Shown here: piece after piece, positions 10,205 to 22,324 of the stretch
Numbering within the stretch: the first letter of the stretch is position 1
Layout: the number at the start of each line of letters is the position of its first letter
Assembly (NCBI GenBank): GCA_032622095.1
Contig: CP136065.1
Span: 61,921,094-61,985,093, forward strand
Direction of reading: 5' to 3'
DNA from: Siphonodentalium dalli
Taxonomy: Eukaryota; Mollusca; Scaphopoda; Gadilida; Siphonodentaliidae
Length of the DNA stretch: 64,000 bases
The notes under the pieces: generated by a model
Told to the model about the DNA's origin: nothing
Database searches by the model: none
The model's input: only the letters and a program-made list of their open reading frames with translations
Made by a program: the position numbers and the translations under genes

Positions 10205-10318
10205 CTCTATATTTGGTAACGACTGCACCATTGTGGTTGAGTGGTTCGCTGAATTTGACGTATATTGATGAACTGCTGCACACCATTAACGTTACATTAG
10301 TTGGTGCATCTGGTTTTT
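10205..10318 (-). CDS. ANKFN1: ANKFN1-like exon 8, FN3 domain first half
   Basis: The 114-bp exon has acceptor TTCAATTGCAG and donor GTATGT. Residues 241-277 read KPDAPTNVTLMVCSSSSIYV and then KFSEPLNHNGAVVTKYR, the A to C strands of an FN3 domain (Pro-x-Ala-Pro start, P-x-N-x-N-G-A-x-V-T-x-Y motif). Confidence 0.94.
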
Positions 10319-10464
10319 CTGCAATTGAAAATTGGACATATGTTAGAAACACTGCACCCTAAAATAAATGTGCTGTTTTTGTTCAAAGATGATTTAACTT
10401 CTATACCCCCCTCCCCGGCAGCGCTTCCAAGAACAAAACAAAATGTCTATGAAACTCTTTTTCA

Positions 10465-10540
10465 TGGCCCATGATGGTAGCTGCGCTGATACAGCATTAT
10501 AGATTCTGTGCCAGTGCATTCTCTTATAAATGTGCAATTT
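10465..10540. repeat. TTAA-B MITE fragment B4
   Basis: It holds CATGATGGTAGCTGCGCTG and CCAGTGCATTCTCTTATAAA, the left end of a B copy; the rest is absent. Confidence 0.6.
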
Positions 10541-10613
10541 AAAAACAATTTAGGTGAACGACAAAAGTACACTAAATTCCAGGATCGATGTAATATAACA
10601 ATTGTTTTATAAT

Positions 10614-11460
10614 GACAATTACAGGTAAGTGGGGGTAATATATGGATTGTTTTACAGGTAAGTGGGGGTAATATATGGATTGTTTTACAGGTAACAATTA
10701 CAGGTAAGTGGGGGTAATATATGGATTGTTTTACAGGTAACAATTACAGGTAAGTGGGGGTAATATATGGATTGTTTTACAGGTAACAATTACAGGTAAG
10801 TGGGGGTAATATATGGATTGTTTTACAGGTAACAATTACAGGTAAGTTGGCATACTACTAGTATATGAATTGTTTTATAGGTAACTGCAAGTTGGTGCAC
10901 TTTAAGAATTGTTTTATAGGCAACAGTAAGTGGGTGTACTTTAAGAATTGTTTTATAGGCGACGATTAATGGTAAGTCGGTGCACTATAAGGATTGTTTT
11001 ATAGGCGGCGATTATTGGTAAGTCGGTGCACTATAAGAATTGTTTTATAGGCGACGATTAATGGTAAGTCGGTGCACTATAAGGATTGTTTTATAGGCAG
11101 CGATTAATGGTAAGTGGGTGCACTATAAGGATTGTTTTATAGGTGACGATTAATGGTAAGTCGGTGCACTATAAGGATTGTTTTATAGGCAGCGATTAAT
11201 GGTAAGTGGGTGCACTATAAGGATTGTTTTATAGGCGACGATTAATGGTAAGTCGGTGCACTATAAGGATTGTTTTATAGGCAGCGATTAATGGTAAGTC
11301 GGTGCACTATAAGGATTGTTTTATAGGCAGCGATTAATGGTAAGTCGGTGCACTATAAGGATTGTTTTATAGGCAACGATTATTGGCAAGTGGGTGTTAT
11401 ATAAGGATTATTTTGTAAGTAACAATAATAGGTAAATGGGTGTACTATATTGATTGTTTA
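10614..11460. repeat. 46-bp minisatellite with splice-donor-like core
   Basis: About 18 tandem units of 46 bp. Two versions are seen: an early one with GTAATATATGGATTG and TACAGGTAAGTGGGG, and a later one with GTGCACTATAAGGATTG and AATGGTAAGTCGG. The array fills most of the intron between exons 8 and 7 and stops 13 bp before exon 7. Confidence 0.95.
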
Positions 11461-11473
11461 TACTAGTACTTAC

Positions 11474-11552
11474 TTGCATGTTCGTATCCAGCCTTCAGTC
11501 GATTTAGCAAGCTATACTTGAACTCCCAGTGAGTCAATTGTCTCTCGTTCTC
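11474..11552 (-). CDS. ANKFN1: ANKFN1-like exon 7
   Basis: The 79-bp exon is phase 0 at its start (acceptor GTTTTTATCAG) and leaves one base before donor GTAAGT. Residues 214-239 read ENERQLTHWEFKYSLLNRLK and then AGYEHA, a helical linker conserved directly before the FN3 domain. Confidence 0.92.
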
Positions 11553-11590
11553 CTGATAAAAACAAGGAAAGTATATAAATGTGGTGTAAT

Positions 11591-11693
11591 AAGGTAATGT
11601 CCTAAATAATCGACCCCTAAACCACAGCAGAATTATGGGAAATTTCCCATAATTCTGCTGTGGTTAAAGGGTCATATACTTCGGGTATTACTT
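11591..11693. repeat. TA-A MITE copy A7, degraded
   Basis: GGTAATGTCCTAAATAATCG and the complement-type AATTCTGCTGTGGTTAAAGG are recognisable; most of the centre is deleted and the right end is mutated. Confidence 0.65.
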
Positions 11694-11977
11694 TAACTTT
11701 TTGATTAATATGATATTGCTGTCAAAATTCCAAGTGTAAATAACCATTCAGCTGTTACATCAATTTTCCAATGTTTCAGAATAAAACATTTTAACCAGTA
11801 CAAACGAAACGACCTCAAATTCACCGAAAAATAAGAAACAACACACTTTTTTTCCTCAGCGCTATATAGACAAGTTTGTTTGGAAATCACCTGCGAATGT
11901 ATGTTTTGAGATACCTCTTAACAAATTATATATACATAACTTTGTGGATCGAACATGCTATGTTAGTTTAAACTTAC

Positions 11978-12105
11978 CTTTTGGATACTATTAGAGGTGC
12001 TACCCGATGATCCATTCAGGACGATTGATGTCAGCTCTACGACTTTCTTTTTTGCTTCGGATGCCAACATGTCTAACCTTGATGCCCTGTTTTCATGATT
12101 CTGGA
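11978..12105 (-). CDS. ANKFN1: ANKFN1-like exon 6
   Basis: The 128-bp exon has acceptor AATTTCAG and donor GTAAGT. Residues 172-213 read QNHENRASRLDMLASEAKKK, then VVELTSIVLNG and a Ser-rich tail, a charged linker between the ankyrin and FN3 parts. It ends in phase 0. Confidence 0.91.
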
Positions 12106-12119
12106 CTGAAATTGAAAAA

Positions 12120-12821
12120 TATATACATATGAAGGTATATCATTTAAAGCCCTCATAGCACTCAGACATATTAAATAGTTTAGAATATCAAGTTTAAGAA
12201 AGGCACATTTACGACACTTAAAAATTTAAGTTTATCTAAGACTATGGTATTAAAGATAAGGTAAGCATTGGCAGTCGGTATTGCAATTAAAATAGACACG
12301 TCCATTAAAACTGCCATAAACAGAAAGAATATAGTATTATAGACAAACTTTCTTCTTATACCAATGATAATTATCGCATAAATTACATGTTAGTACTCTG
12401 TGTTATGTAAACAAGCGCCATGTTATGTAAACAAACAGTATGTAAAGAGTATGCGATAAGCAAAAATACCAGGGAGATCCCAATATTGGCAATAAGTGAA
12501 TTTTGGATAGAAAGGGCCACCAAATTGTTTCCAATATACTGGTATAGTGCTCGTTAATACACACGACTCAAGATTCTGGTGTTGAATGGGTCACGGTGAA
12601 TCACTCTCCTAAAAAATCGCTACAGTGTTCAGTGTTTTGCTTATCGCTCACTATTTACATGCTATATATAAACAAATGATTGGCTCACACAAAGTGTGTT
12701 TTGTGGGTAATATCGCATTCATACTATCATTATACTATACTATTAGTATATTCTTTGGGAAATTCAATTTTGGTAACTGCTATACCTAAATTATAACCTA
12801 TAACAAAGGCCATCCATGCCT
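12120..12821. other. Intron sequence without clear features
   Basis: Mostly AT-rich unique sequence. The only structure is an imperfect inverted repeat (GCGATAAGCAAAA near 12450 and TTTTGCTTATCGC near 12640) about 200 bp apart. It may be an old MITE, but no target duplication was identified. Confidence 0.3.
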
Positions 12822-12825
12822 TTAA

Positions 12826-13274
12826 CCCTTTCAGTGCCAGGGGTTGATCTCATCGGCCCTAATTTACGGTCTGTAAAATCGGCCCTAAAATGTTTTTTAA
12901 AAATTCAGATTTGTTTGGGTTGAATTTTTTTTGGGTATGCTTAAGCATGCTATAGTGAATTTAAAAACAAACTGGTTAAAACCTTAGGGGCATGTTATAA
13001 CTCAAAACTATCACCAAGTATTCATAGTAATAATTTTGATGCCCATGAAAAACGTAAGATTCCCTGGCACTAAACCTACAAAATAAGTCTGTTAAAGAAT
13101 ATAACAAAAAAATTATTAAAATTGTAAAAAATATTAACAAATGATGAAAAATTGTTAGGCCAATGCATTTTCTTATATATGCGAGACGACCTATGGTCGA
13201 CTCGCATATATAAGAGAATGCATTGGCACAGGGTATATGGGTTGGTACAAAAATCGGACCTGGCACTGAAAGTG
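12826..13274. mobile_element. TTAA-C element copy 2, at a splice donor
   Basis: 449 bp in the opposite orientation to copy 1; starts CCCTTTCAGTGCCAGG and ends CTGGCACTGAAAGTG, with TTAA at 12822-12825 and 13275-13278. On the gene's strand the right-hand TTAA occupies intron positions +8 to +11 of the intron after exon 5. Confidence 0.92.
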
Positions 13275-13285
13275 TTAATACTCAC

Positions 13286-13389
13286 AGAGTGGACTCTCCC
13301 TCGCTCCATGTTGAAGCAGTAATTTGGCCATCGGTATGTTGTTGGTCATAACAGCCACATCCAGCGCAGTGAGACTTTCGTTGTTCAAA
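13286..13389 (-). CDS. ANKFN1: ANKFN1-like exon 5, ankyrin repeat
   Basis: The 104-bp exon has acceptor TTAATTTCAG and donor GTGAGT. Residues 137-170 read LNNESLTALDVAVMTNNIPM, then AKLLLQHGARESPL. This is an ankyrin repeat (L-T-A-L-D-x-A-V, then a second helix and H-G-A turn) and is strongly ANKFN1-like. The open frame extends upstream beyond the acceptor, but the acceptor is required for phase with exon 4. Confidence 0.94.
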
Positions 13390-14919
13390 CTGAAATTAAT
13401 ACTGACCAATTTAGCATTGATTCTTAGTTCATTCTCCTCCATGCTTGCAGGGGAAGCAGGTAGGAAAATTATTTTCAAAATATAAAAGTACTCAATCCGA
13501 TCAGTTGCACCCCAATATCATCAAGATGCAAAAATAACAACATTTTTTCAAATGCATCTTTAAACGGACATGGCTCATTCGAACATCCAAATTTTGTCTA
13601 CGTAATTTGGAGGGACAGTTACAATAGGTTGATAAATACATTAAATATTGATATACCGGCTTCATACGCTCTGAAAAACACTTGCCAAAGTCACAGCCAT
13701 TTTCCAGGCATTTTCAATTTTTCGCTAGAAGTCAGACAAATGCTCTTTAGTTCTACCATATCAGGTATAGACTAACACGGAATGCTATTTTCTGTTCCAT
13801 GTCGGGCAAATGGCTGTTTTATGTTTCGGACCCAAACACTGTGTTCATTGTTGTAATTTCATTACTTCAATGCGTCTTTTTGGGTCAGAATGCTCGTAGA
13901 AAGGTAGTTAAGATATTTATTGACCCATTTCAATACCTGGAAAAATTAAAAAGCAAATAATATTATGTGTATTTTGGAGCACAAACTGCCATGTGGCTTT
14001 AAGATATTATACACTCAGATTGAAATAACAATCAGAATGTTGCAACTTTTAAAATTATTACTCACTTTCTTCATTATTTTAAAATTCATAACTAAACACA
14101 ATTAAAAGGGACGTAATAAGGCACTAACAATGGGTAAATGTGAAAATCATATATGTGTGTAAAATAATGATTAATAATCAGATGAACATGGAAAATTAGA
14201 TAGATTTTGTTCTTATTTGTATTATATATCTCTCCACTGACAGGATTTCACATGTTCAAACCATTATTATGTAAAAATTACTGTTAAAGTGAAAGTCATT
14301 TTATCTGCAAATGTTGCCAAATGCAATCAAGACACTCTCTCACTATAGAATAAAACTAATACAATTCTGGGAGCAGTATGCACATAATGTAACATTTAAT
14401 TTGATACATTTTTCTGAAAATTGTATGAGAATATCTTCATGATATTCATTGCATTCATGTTTTGCTGCCATCCGTAAAATATATTTATTCCCGCCGATTC
14501 GTACTGAATCCCGTCATAATCAGTACAGTGAAAGTTGTCAGATTTTGGTCGACTAACATGATTTATTCCAGAGCAAGGTCCATTTCGATTAGTACTCATA
14601 CTTGGCATATATTGGTAAAGTTCTTGTTATTACTTCAGGCTAAACAAATACAGAAAATTTGAGTACAATCCCTTTAATTAAAGCTTAACAGAAGTGAAGT
14701 CTTGACAATCAATTGATGTAACATAGTGTTCAGACTCTTAAACATTCCTGCCTTTTCTTCCCTCAGGCTAGAACAACCTCTGTTAGAAAAAAGTCTAAAA
14801 ATTAGCAAGGCGGACAGGAAGGAAATTAGTGTTCAATCTTGTTACTAAGATTTTTTTGTCTGAAGCGAGAGTCCTTGAATTATATAAAATTGATTGACTG
14901 TCATTAGAATATAACTCAC
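13390..14919. other. Intron between exons 5 and 4, no recognised repeat
   Basis: AT-rich single-copy-looking sequence. I found no match to the repeat families of this window and no convincing open frame. Confidence 0.4.
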
Positions 14920-14998
14920 CAATTTATTTCTATTTCGTTTGAGGCGAGAATTACTTTAACTAGATCTAGATCCTGGTGTTCGACTGCCTCGAAGAGAG
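14920..14998 (-). CDS. ANKFN1: ANKFN1-like exon 4, start of ankyrin block
   Basis: The 79-bp exon has acceptor CTAATTTCAG and donor GTGAGT. Residues 111-135 read LFEAVEHQDLDLVKVILASN followed by EIEIN, the first helix pair of the ankyrin block. It joins exon 5 through a split Cys codon. Confidence 0.92.
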
Positions 14999-15874
14999 CT
15001 GAAATTAGAGAAGGGTCAGGTGTGATCATTGGGTGGTTATAAATTTATAATCATTGTCTGTAGCTCTCCGGGATATATGTACTCATTTCTAGACATACTT
15101 TCCAGTTCTGAGTTCAAATGAACTTTTGGTTCTTGTGTCCAAAAAAAAATGGTGTTTTGCAATATATGACTGTGAAGATTTGATTTATATGTTTTAGTAG
15201 CATTTGAATGAACTTGCTAAATTTTTATAGAATAAAAAAACAAACAATAATTTCAATAATTAAAAGAGGGTTGAGGTAATGAGCAAGAAGTTCTTTATCC
15301 ATGTGTCTGATATTATACTTTTTGGTCATTTGAAGTAGCTGTTAATGAAGACTAGCTAGGCCATGATAGTAAAATGAGCTTGATTTTAATTAATTAATAC
15401 ACAGCTCGCAGCCCAATATTTGTTTAATTGAAGAACTTTAAATAATAAATCCCAATTTTGTTTTATTTCTGAGAGTCAAAAGTTTATCAAATTAATTTCT
15501 TCATCAGAAAAAAAATAAAACAAAACAAATTCACCAGACCTTTCTCTGTGACGGAGAGCACTTTCAAACCAAACTTCCTCTCTGAGAAACCAATTTTTCT
15601 GCGACAAATTGCCTTCCAACCCATATTTATAATACAATGTTCATATGCTGTAACTGCCAGATGATACCACCTTGTAAGGATAGCAGATGTTTTATGATCC
15701 AAAACTGGAGAACCTGATACATTTATAGAATATCACATGACATATACCTACTCATGCTGCCCTATAGAGTATGAGGTATTAGCTCGTTGTTGATAAAATA
15801 AATTTCAACACCTTTTGAAGCAGTATGAAAACAATAGGCACAGGTTGCATATTGTTGTCAAAGCAGATTTGAAT

Positions 15875-16070
15875 GGTAAGCATCACTCCTGGCTCCCAGC
15901 TGGTGTTTGTATAATCCATCAAAGTAGTGTTTTCACAACATCCCTCAACACCTAACTCAGCTGGGTGATGGGTGGAGGTTGAGCAAACAATGTAAACATG
16001 TGCTGTATTATACACTCTGAATGAATAGGGATTTAAATGCAATAGAGTGCACCTGGTTGCATTTTGTTTC
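15875..16070. repeat. Dispersed duplication, copy 1 (partner near 17.2-17.4 kb)
   Basis: It shares CCAGCTGGTGTTTGTATAAT, CTCAACACCT and AGCTGGGTGATGGGTGGA with the second copy. The minus-strand open frame across it is not supported as coding. Confidence 0.8.
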
Positions 16071-16916
16071 ATCAATCTAACCATAGCACATATTGGTTTA
16101 TAATTTATTTTGTAGTATTAAACAATTAAGAACATAAGTCTGTCTTTGATTTTGTTAATATTTTTAGTCTTAATTGTTTTTCTTTTGTATTTGCTTTTTT
16201 TTTCACTTTATTTAAATTTTTTTTATTGTTTTGTATTTTCTTGCTATAAGTTTTTTTGAGTTTTATGTTCTTCAGAATCTTAAGTATGTCTATATACAAG
16301 GCCAATATGGCACTCAAAGGATAAGATTGTTCATTGACAACAAACACTATAGTTCAGATTCAAATGGGCTGTTTATTATTATAAACGTAAACAACCAATA
16401 GTCAACATGAACAAAATATAATAAATGTCAAGAAGGTGGGGGGCAATAACTGCCTCTCTCGCTTTCTAATATGTAATTATGATCAATAAACATCTAGCAT
16501 CAATAACATATTGTATTAATTATAATGATCACAGCTATAATAAGAAGTTGTGAACTTCAAGAAAACTAATTAGTGCAAGATAAAACATAAATCTCAAGCT
16601 GCTAACAGAATATTGGGGAGGGAGGATGGTTTAATGAATCTTTGTAAGCAAAGAAATTTTGTACTTATGTTTGCCCAAAGTATGGCCTATCTTAATACTG
16701 CGCATTATATAATATACGTCATTGCAACATGGGGGGAAAACCCCAATCTATTTTAAACGATTACTTCGATCATAAAATTGATTATGTCATTTTTTTTATT
16801 TTATCGAGTATAACAATATTATATGACACACATTTATAAACATTTAATGCGTCCATATGCATGTGACATTCAATTTCGTTACATATACTGTTCACCATGT
16901 AATGAGAATGTGATTT

Positions 16917-16938
16917 GGGGGGGGGGGGGGGGGGGGGG
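16917..16938. repeat. Poly-G tract, 22 nt
   Basis: Uninterrupted run of G on the plus strand, in intron DNA; length is prone to sequencing error. Confidence 0.95.
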
Positions 16939-17184
16939 CTAACCCCGGTATGGTCGAATAGACCGAGAGGTCTACTCCTTCAACCCTCATTTTTAGAGCT
17001 TTATTGAAACAAACAAGAAAAAAAGAAAGAAAAAAAAGGTAGCAATTTGTAACGCTTTTTTTGGTGTTCAATTTCTTTTTTCTGGTAGTGGTGGATCTTT
17101 TGATAGGCTGATTCACCATATTTGTAAATAATGCTGTATATAATATATACATAATCTCTTAACATGGAGGCAATCAAGAAAACA

Positions 17185-17425
17185 AACTCCTGGCTTCCAG
17201 CTGGTGTTTGTATAATCTATCAAGGCCGGTGTTTTCACAACAACCCTCAACACCTCAGCTGGGTGATGGGTGGATGCTTAACACAGCTGGGTGATGGGTG
17301 GATGGTTAACACAGCTGGGTGATGGGTGGATGCTTAACACAGCTGGGTGATGGTGGAGGTTGTGTAAACAATATGCATTGTAACTATGTGCTGAATTATA
17401 CAGTCTGATTGAATGAGGATTTTAG
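17185..17425. repeat. Dispersed duplication, copy 2, with 28-bp tandem expansion
   Basis: Same sequence as at 15.9-16.05 kb, but the CAGCTGGGTGATGGGTGGAT part is present four times in a row, separated by GCTTAACA or GGTTAACA. Confidence 0.85.
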
Positions 17426-17589
17426 ACACAATGCTGTGCACCTACCTAATATAGAAGTATTATATAAATCTCAGTCGTAATACAATGGGATTAAGTGATA
17501 TAAAACGGGATGAAATTACAAACATGTGCCCATGATATACTAATTATAGTTGCATATTTTGTTCAGGGTTCCTGGCTAAATTTAAAAAA

Positions 17590-17780
17590 ACAAATTTTTT
17601 GCTAAAATAATATACTTAGAACTAAATTTTGAAAAAAATAAAAACAATGATTAATTGATAGAAGCATTTCCAGACAGGGGTCTTGGAAATATATTTATTA
17701 TTTTATACCCAGAAATCTATATAAAACTTGTTTAGGAAGAGATAGACCATCTTTAACCCTTCCTATACAAAATGCTCATT
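17590..17780. repeat. Duplicated intron segment, copy 2 (partner 240-430)
   Basis: Matches 240-430 with substitutions and small indels. It runs directly into the left end of TTAA-D copy D3. Confidence 0.75.
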
Positions 17781-18044
17781 GATCAGTAATTCCCTTAGGA
17801 AATGTTTAGATAATAAGTTCAATGACCATAGCTGAACCCTTATGCTCTTGGAGTTTTTGTTGTTGAGTTGTTTCCGGCCGAAGGCCGGGTAGGATGTTCG
17901 GACTGCAGTTTGCACGTCCCTTCACCCTTGGTGTTTTTCTGTCGGTCATCTGCTTATATATCATGAACACCCCTCCAAATTAATAGACCAATCCAATATA
18001 CACTATTATAAATGGCTGGGAGATTCCATTTAGTATAGAAAGGG
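17757..18044. mobile_element. TTAA-D element copy D3, 288 bp
   Basis: TTAA at 17753-17756 and 18045-18048; ends CCCTTCCTATACAAAATG and TTTAGTATAGAAAGGG. Internal motifs GGAAATGTTTAGATAATAAG and GTCGGTCATCTGCTTATATA are shared with other D copies. Confidence 0.85.
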
Positions 18045-18191
18045 TTAATAAGCCCTATAAAGCCCACGTCCCCAACATGGAGGGAAGCCCACCACACCAG
18101 ATTGAATTGTGAGTATGTGAAGAGTAAACCATGGAAATAAGTTCCAATTGGCAAAACTCTCAAACACATATATAATATAAAGGGGCATTTA

Positions 18192-18297
18192 AAGTAATGC
18201 CCTAAATGATTGACTCCTTAACCACAGCAGAATTACGGGTAATTTTTCAGGATTTAGTCGGAAATATGGCTTCTTGCTATTCATTGGAAAGCTCTCA
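18192..18297. repeat. TA-A MITE copy A8, left half only
   Basis: Runs from AGTAATGCCCTAAATG to GGAAAGCTCTCA, where the palindrome centre would be; the second arm is missing. Confidence 0.8.
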
Positions 18298-19109
18298 CCC
18301 AGGTCCCGAATTTTCTTTAAATCTAAAAGATTGACATTTGCGGTTACTTTTTATGCAAAAATATATATATCTGACAAGCAGAGAATTCGCCTTTAAATCT
18401 TGTGTTTTGTAACTAGTGTCAAAACCACACTAAAAATATAATGTAATTTTTCAGATCACATCACAAAATCCAAACTTCTCTTCAAAGGGTTAATTCCTGT
18501 GCCAATGGCTATTTTACCTATGGGAATTCATATGGAAGAGGTTTGATGCATTTTTTATGCTAAAACCACACAAGGCTATTGTTGACCGATCAGGGCCCAG
18601 TGTCTTTCATTCTCTCCAATAATATCCTCCACATCCGCTAGATGTCCGAACCATATTTACACCAGTGTAACCTGAAGTTACGTTCGTGATGTCCAAAGAC
18701 ATGTGTCTTATTGAATTTTCCAGATGATAACGCATGTAATCAAACACACGGTGTAAGTGAATCAGACAAGCATTAAATATTTATTGTCAATTGTCTGGGA
18801 ACAAACGAGTGTCACAGAATCCTCTTCGGAGATTATCATCATCCAGGGAGAGCTCAACAAATTGTTAAATCAAATCACATCATCTCCAAACATCAACATA
18901 TATCTGTCTATCTTAATAGATTATACTTCTTTTATAGAATCTAGTGACACGAACATTAATTGCTGACATGTGTACACTCTTGGGTGTGTGCACCTTAAAG
19001 AACACTACTGGAGTCACCAAAGGGTTATAAAGTGTTAATCAACAGTGTTAACTCCCTGGACCTCTGCATTATCTTCAGTAAATCGAAAGTGTCGGAGTAA
19101 TATGCAGAA
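18298..19109. other. Intron sequence without recognised features
   Basis: No repeat family, open frame or RNA signature was recognised here. Confidence 0.35.
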
Positions 19110-19485
19110 CAAGCCTGAGTTTAGTGTGCCCGTCATTTGCAGAATGAGGTCCCAGAGGGTGTATTTAGTGACACTATCCCACATAGCGGGCTAGTATCAC
19201 TAAATTCACCCTCTGGGGACCTCATTCTGCTTAGGCCTCATCTTCTCTGGAAAGTTTCTTTATTATCAAATTTCTATAGAAACTTCTTCACAAAGATTCT
19301 AATCCCAATATTCACCATTTGGGAACTTAAATCTGTGTTTATGTCTCCCATAGCATATGAGGCCATGCAGAATGAGGGCCCCAGAGGGTGAATTTGGTGT
19401 TGCTAGCCAGTTATGCGTGATAGCATCACTAAATTCACAATCTGGGGACCTCATTCTGCAAATGACAGGCACACTAAACTCAATA
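19110..19485. mobile_element. IR-E element copy E2
   Basis: One of the best preserved copies: starts GAGTTTAGTGTGCCCGTC and ends with the complement of GAGTTTAGTGTGCCTGTC. The terminal inverted repeats exceed 50 bp, each containing a smaller hairpin. Confidence 0.88.
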
Positions 19486-19649
19486 CACATGCAATACATC
19501 GAATGTGCATTGCTTTAGTATATGCCGTGTATACACACGTGAGCATAATATACAAGCTTCGTATATCTCGCCGCTAATGTGATATGCAACTTACTGTCTG
19601 ATCCACAGGGGTCCCCACATAATTTTTTAACAAGCGACCATCCTAGAAG

Positions 19650-20065
19650 TTGCAAATTGGGAGAAGTCTTCAAGGGCGGATCCAAGGGGGGGGGGGGGAA
19701 GGAAATTTTGTGAGGTGTTCTGGCGCCATTTGTCTCGGTCGCCCGAAGATTCCGAATATTGCTAACACGCATGCAGATACAGCAGTTTACATTACTAAAA
19801 CGTATAGTTATTTTAACTGTGGGTTGAAATGACTTCAATTTGGTATTCCACGCGATATGTATAGCCATGCAAGGGGCGAAGCGAACATCCCGAGATGAGG
19901 GCCCCCGGGCTATTTTTCGCCATGCAGAGCAAACAATTTCTGCGCCATTTTGTATCAGAGTGTCGGAAAATATCTCGCCCGGCGCCAAGTTTTGGGCGCC
20001 CGAAATTTCAACACTGAATATTTCTATCAAAAATAAATATAGCAATTCTAAAAGTGGAGTCAAAA
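19650..20065. other. GC-rich block of unknown nature
   Basis: Locally GC-rich sequence with a 13-nt G run (19686-19698) and several GCGCC motifs (GCGCCATTTTG, GGCGCCAAGTTTTGGGCGCC). Overlapping open frames on both strands show no family I recognise. It may be a decayed repeat. Confidence 0.3.
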
Positions 20066-20069
20066 TTTA

Positions 20070-21690
20070 GACAATTCCATCTATATGTTAAGAACAAATG
20101 AATGATAAACATGAGTCGTCAACAGTGCACTCTAGGTTATATAATGTAGTTCGATCAACTCTCGGACTATAAAACGCACTGGTGGCAGCATCATCGTAAA
20201 GAGAGTAGCTAAAGGCACATACGCCATACTACTATGGTATACATCTACCATATACATAGCATATTTTCGAATTATTTATATAGAAATACATTCCTGGTTC
20301 GTTTCCAATGGTATATATGCATGGCATTTAAAATTGGTTATATCTTCCATCACATGTTGTTACACCCTAATTTGAACAAATGTGTGATAACAAGACATCT
20401 TTAGATCACGACAAATATGCATCTGCCATTGCTTAATAAAAAGTCACGAGTCCTTCAAAACATCGGTTTCCATGTGTTGTTATCGTCATTAGTCAGTTGA
20501 TTGACTGAACATATTTTTATTCATAACCCAAACACTTACACAACAAATATTAATCTATATACAATATTTTAATTAACATTATGGATGCAACCATAATGTA
20601 GATGAATTGGGGATTGGAATACTAGTTAATCAGTTCGGTGTCAGATATTTTTTGGTGAAAAACTGTTTATATATACTAATAAAACGAGTACATGATTGGA
20701 GTGTGATCGGACCACCCATTTGGCTTGTATTAATGACTTATTTTGCTGGTGTATCATGAAGCTGATGGCTATTAGAAGTAAAACTGAAAAAATCAGCATG
20801 GTCAATGCGGAATTTTAAAAGTGGTTGGATAGATGCATTGCCAGCCGAAACACCTCTATACTAGTACTGTCTAGAAGCCATGATTTTGCGATTATTCATT
20901 CTGAATTACAAAATATTCTCCCATGCACCAGCCCAAACCATAGGCGACTCGGTGATTCCGGGGGTTTATATTCCATGGGCATGTCCGGCGTGCCAAAATA
21001 ATCATGTCGCCCAGATAATTCACTATCATTTGCAGACTTTCAGAAAATAAGTTCACTGTTCAAAGAAGCTTTGATCTTCCATCACTAACCCTCCATAGTA
21101 TACCGTAATTGTACTGAATGTTATTGTCACTCGCTCCATATATGCCTAATATAAAGCAATATAAACTGGGCCCAGAACACAGGAAAACGCGTCGTTTTGA
21201 ATGTAGTATACGCAAAACTTCCCCCGGACCCCCACCTAGGAGAGGGGGTTAAACCCCCCTCTCGTGCTCTCCCCCACACTCGCCGCTCTTCAGATGATGC
21301 TTTGCATCATATATACAAAAATACATAGCGCCCCCCCTTTTCAAATTTTCTGGATCCTTGGGACTAAAATATGGAGAAGTGGCACAATTTAGGGACAAGA
21401 TAGTCTCCCAAGTCACCTTCTGGGCTGGTCCCTGTGTCTGAGATTTTGTCAGGCAAGATGGAACATGAGCCTAAGATTCTGTCATGTCACTCATGTACCA
21501 AATGACCCAGACAGGTCATTTAAACTCGGACTTGCCACGAGGGAACAGACGCAAATGTTGATTGTATGTAATAGCCCAGACTTCCTGTAGTTCTCCAGAT
21601 GGTATCCCAGAGGTCCCAATTGAATCAAACACTCCGAAATGTTTAATGTCAATGGCCTGGTAGATGTCTGCTGGAGGTTAACCATTCCTT
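20070..21690. other. Intron sequence without recognised features
   Basis: About 1.6 kb without matches to the local repeat families and without a convincing exon. Confidence 0.35.
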
Positions 21691-21694
21691 TACA

Positions 21695-21749
21695 GGAATT
21701 ACCCATCATTCTGCTGTGGTTAAGGAGTCGATTATTTAGGGCATTACTA
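21695..21749. repeat. TA-A MITE fragment A9
   Basis: Only the last 50 bp or so of one arm remains (ATTCTGCTGTGGTTAAGGAG to GGGCATTACTAT). Confidence 0.75.
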
Positions 21750-22324
21750 TACCACGCTGGTCATCCTATTAACCCCGCTGAGGGGCAAATATTGAGTAAA
21801 CAGTGATATTGGAATTTGTTGCATTTAAGTTGGAAAATTGACCATTTCATATGACACTACATGGTGTCGAAGTAAACTGCAACATGGGCATGATGTCTGC
21901 CCGCATCACGGTTTACATTTTCCTGCATCACCTCTTACTTTATCAATGTATCATATGTATGGAAAGGTATCTTTATTTGAGTTACTGGATAGGGATTTGG
22001 GGTTCTTAGTTTCAAAAGAACGTCAGTGGAAGAGTGTCCAATATAGACGATAGCTCCATGTTTTAAAAAAAATTCTCGAGTATAGTGAAAGTGTTTCTGA
22101 ATGAAACTAAAATTTACCCCAAAATTCTAAATGCGCTCAACTAAGATTGTGTTTTTCTCGAGAACTCATATCTCAATTTTCTCTGAACTACTTTCAAAGC
22201 ATAAATAAGCATTGCCTATCATAGACGTACTGCATACGTCTTCCATTGGTTGGTTGGTATAACCTCTAAATTGACTACTTTGAACTAATTAGACTATAGC
22301 CCTTGTATGGCAAAATGTAATTGT

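Noticed and set aside
15779-16084. 101-residue minus-strand frame
   Set aside because: Overlaps a dispersed duplication whose second copy has indels and tandem expansion that break the frame.
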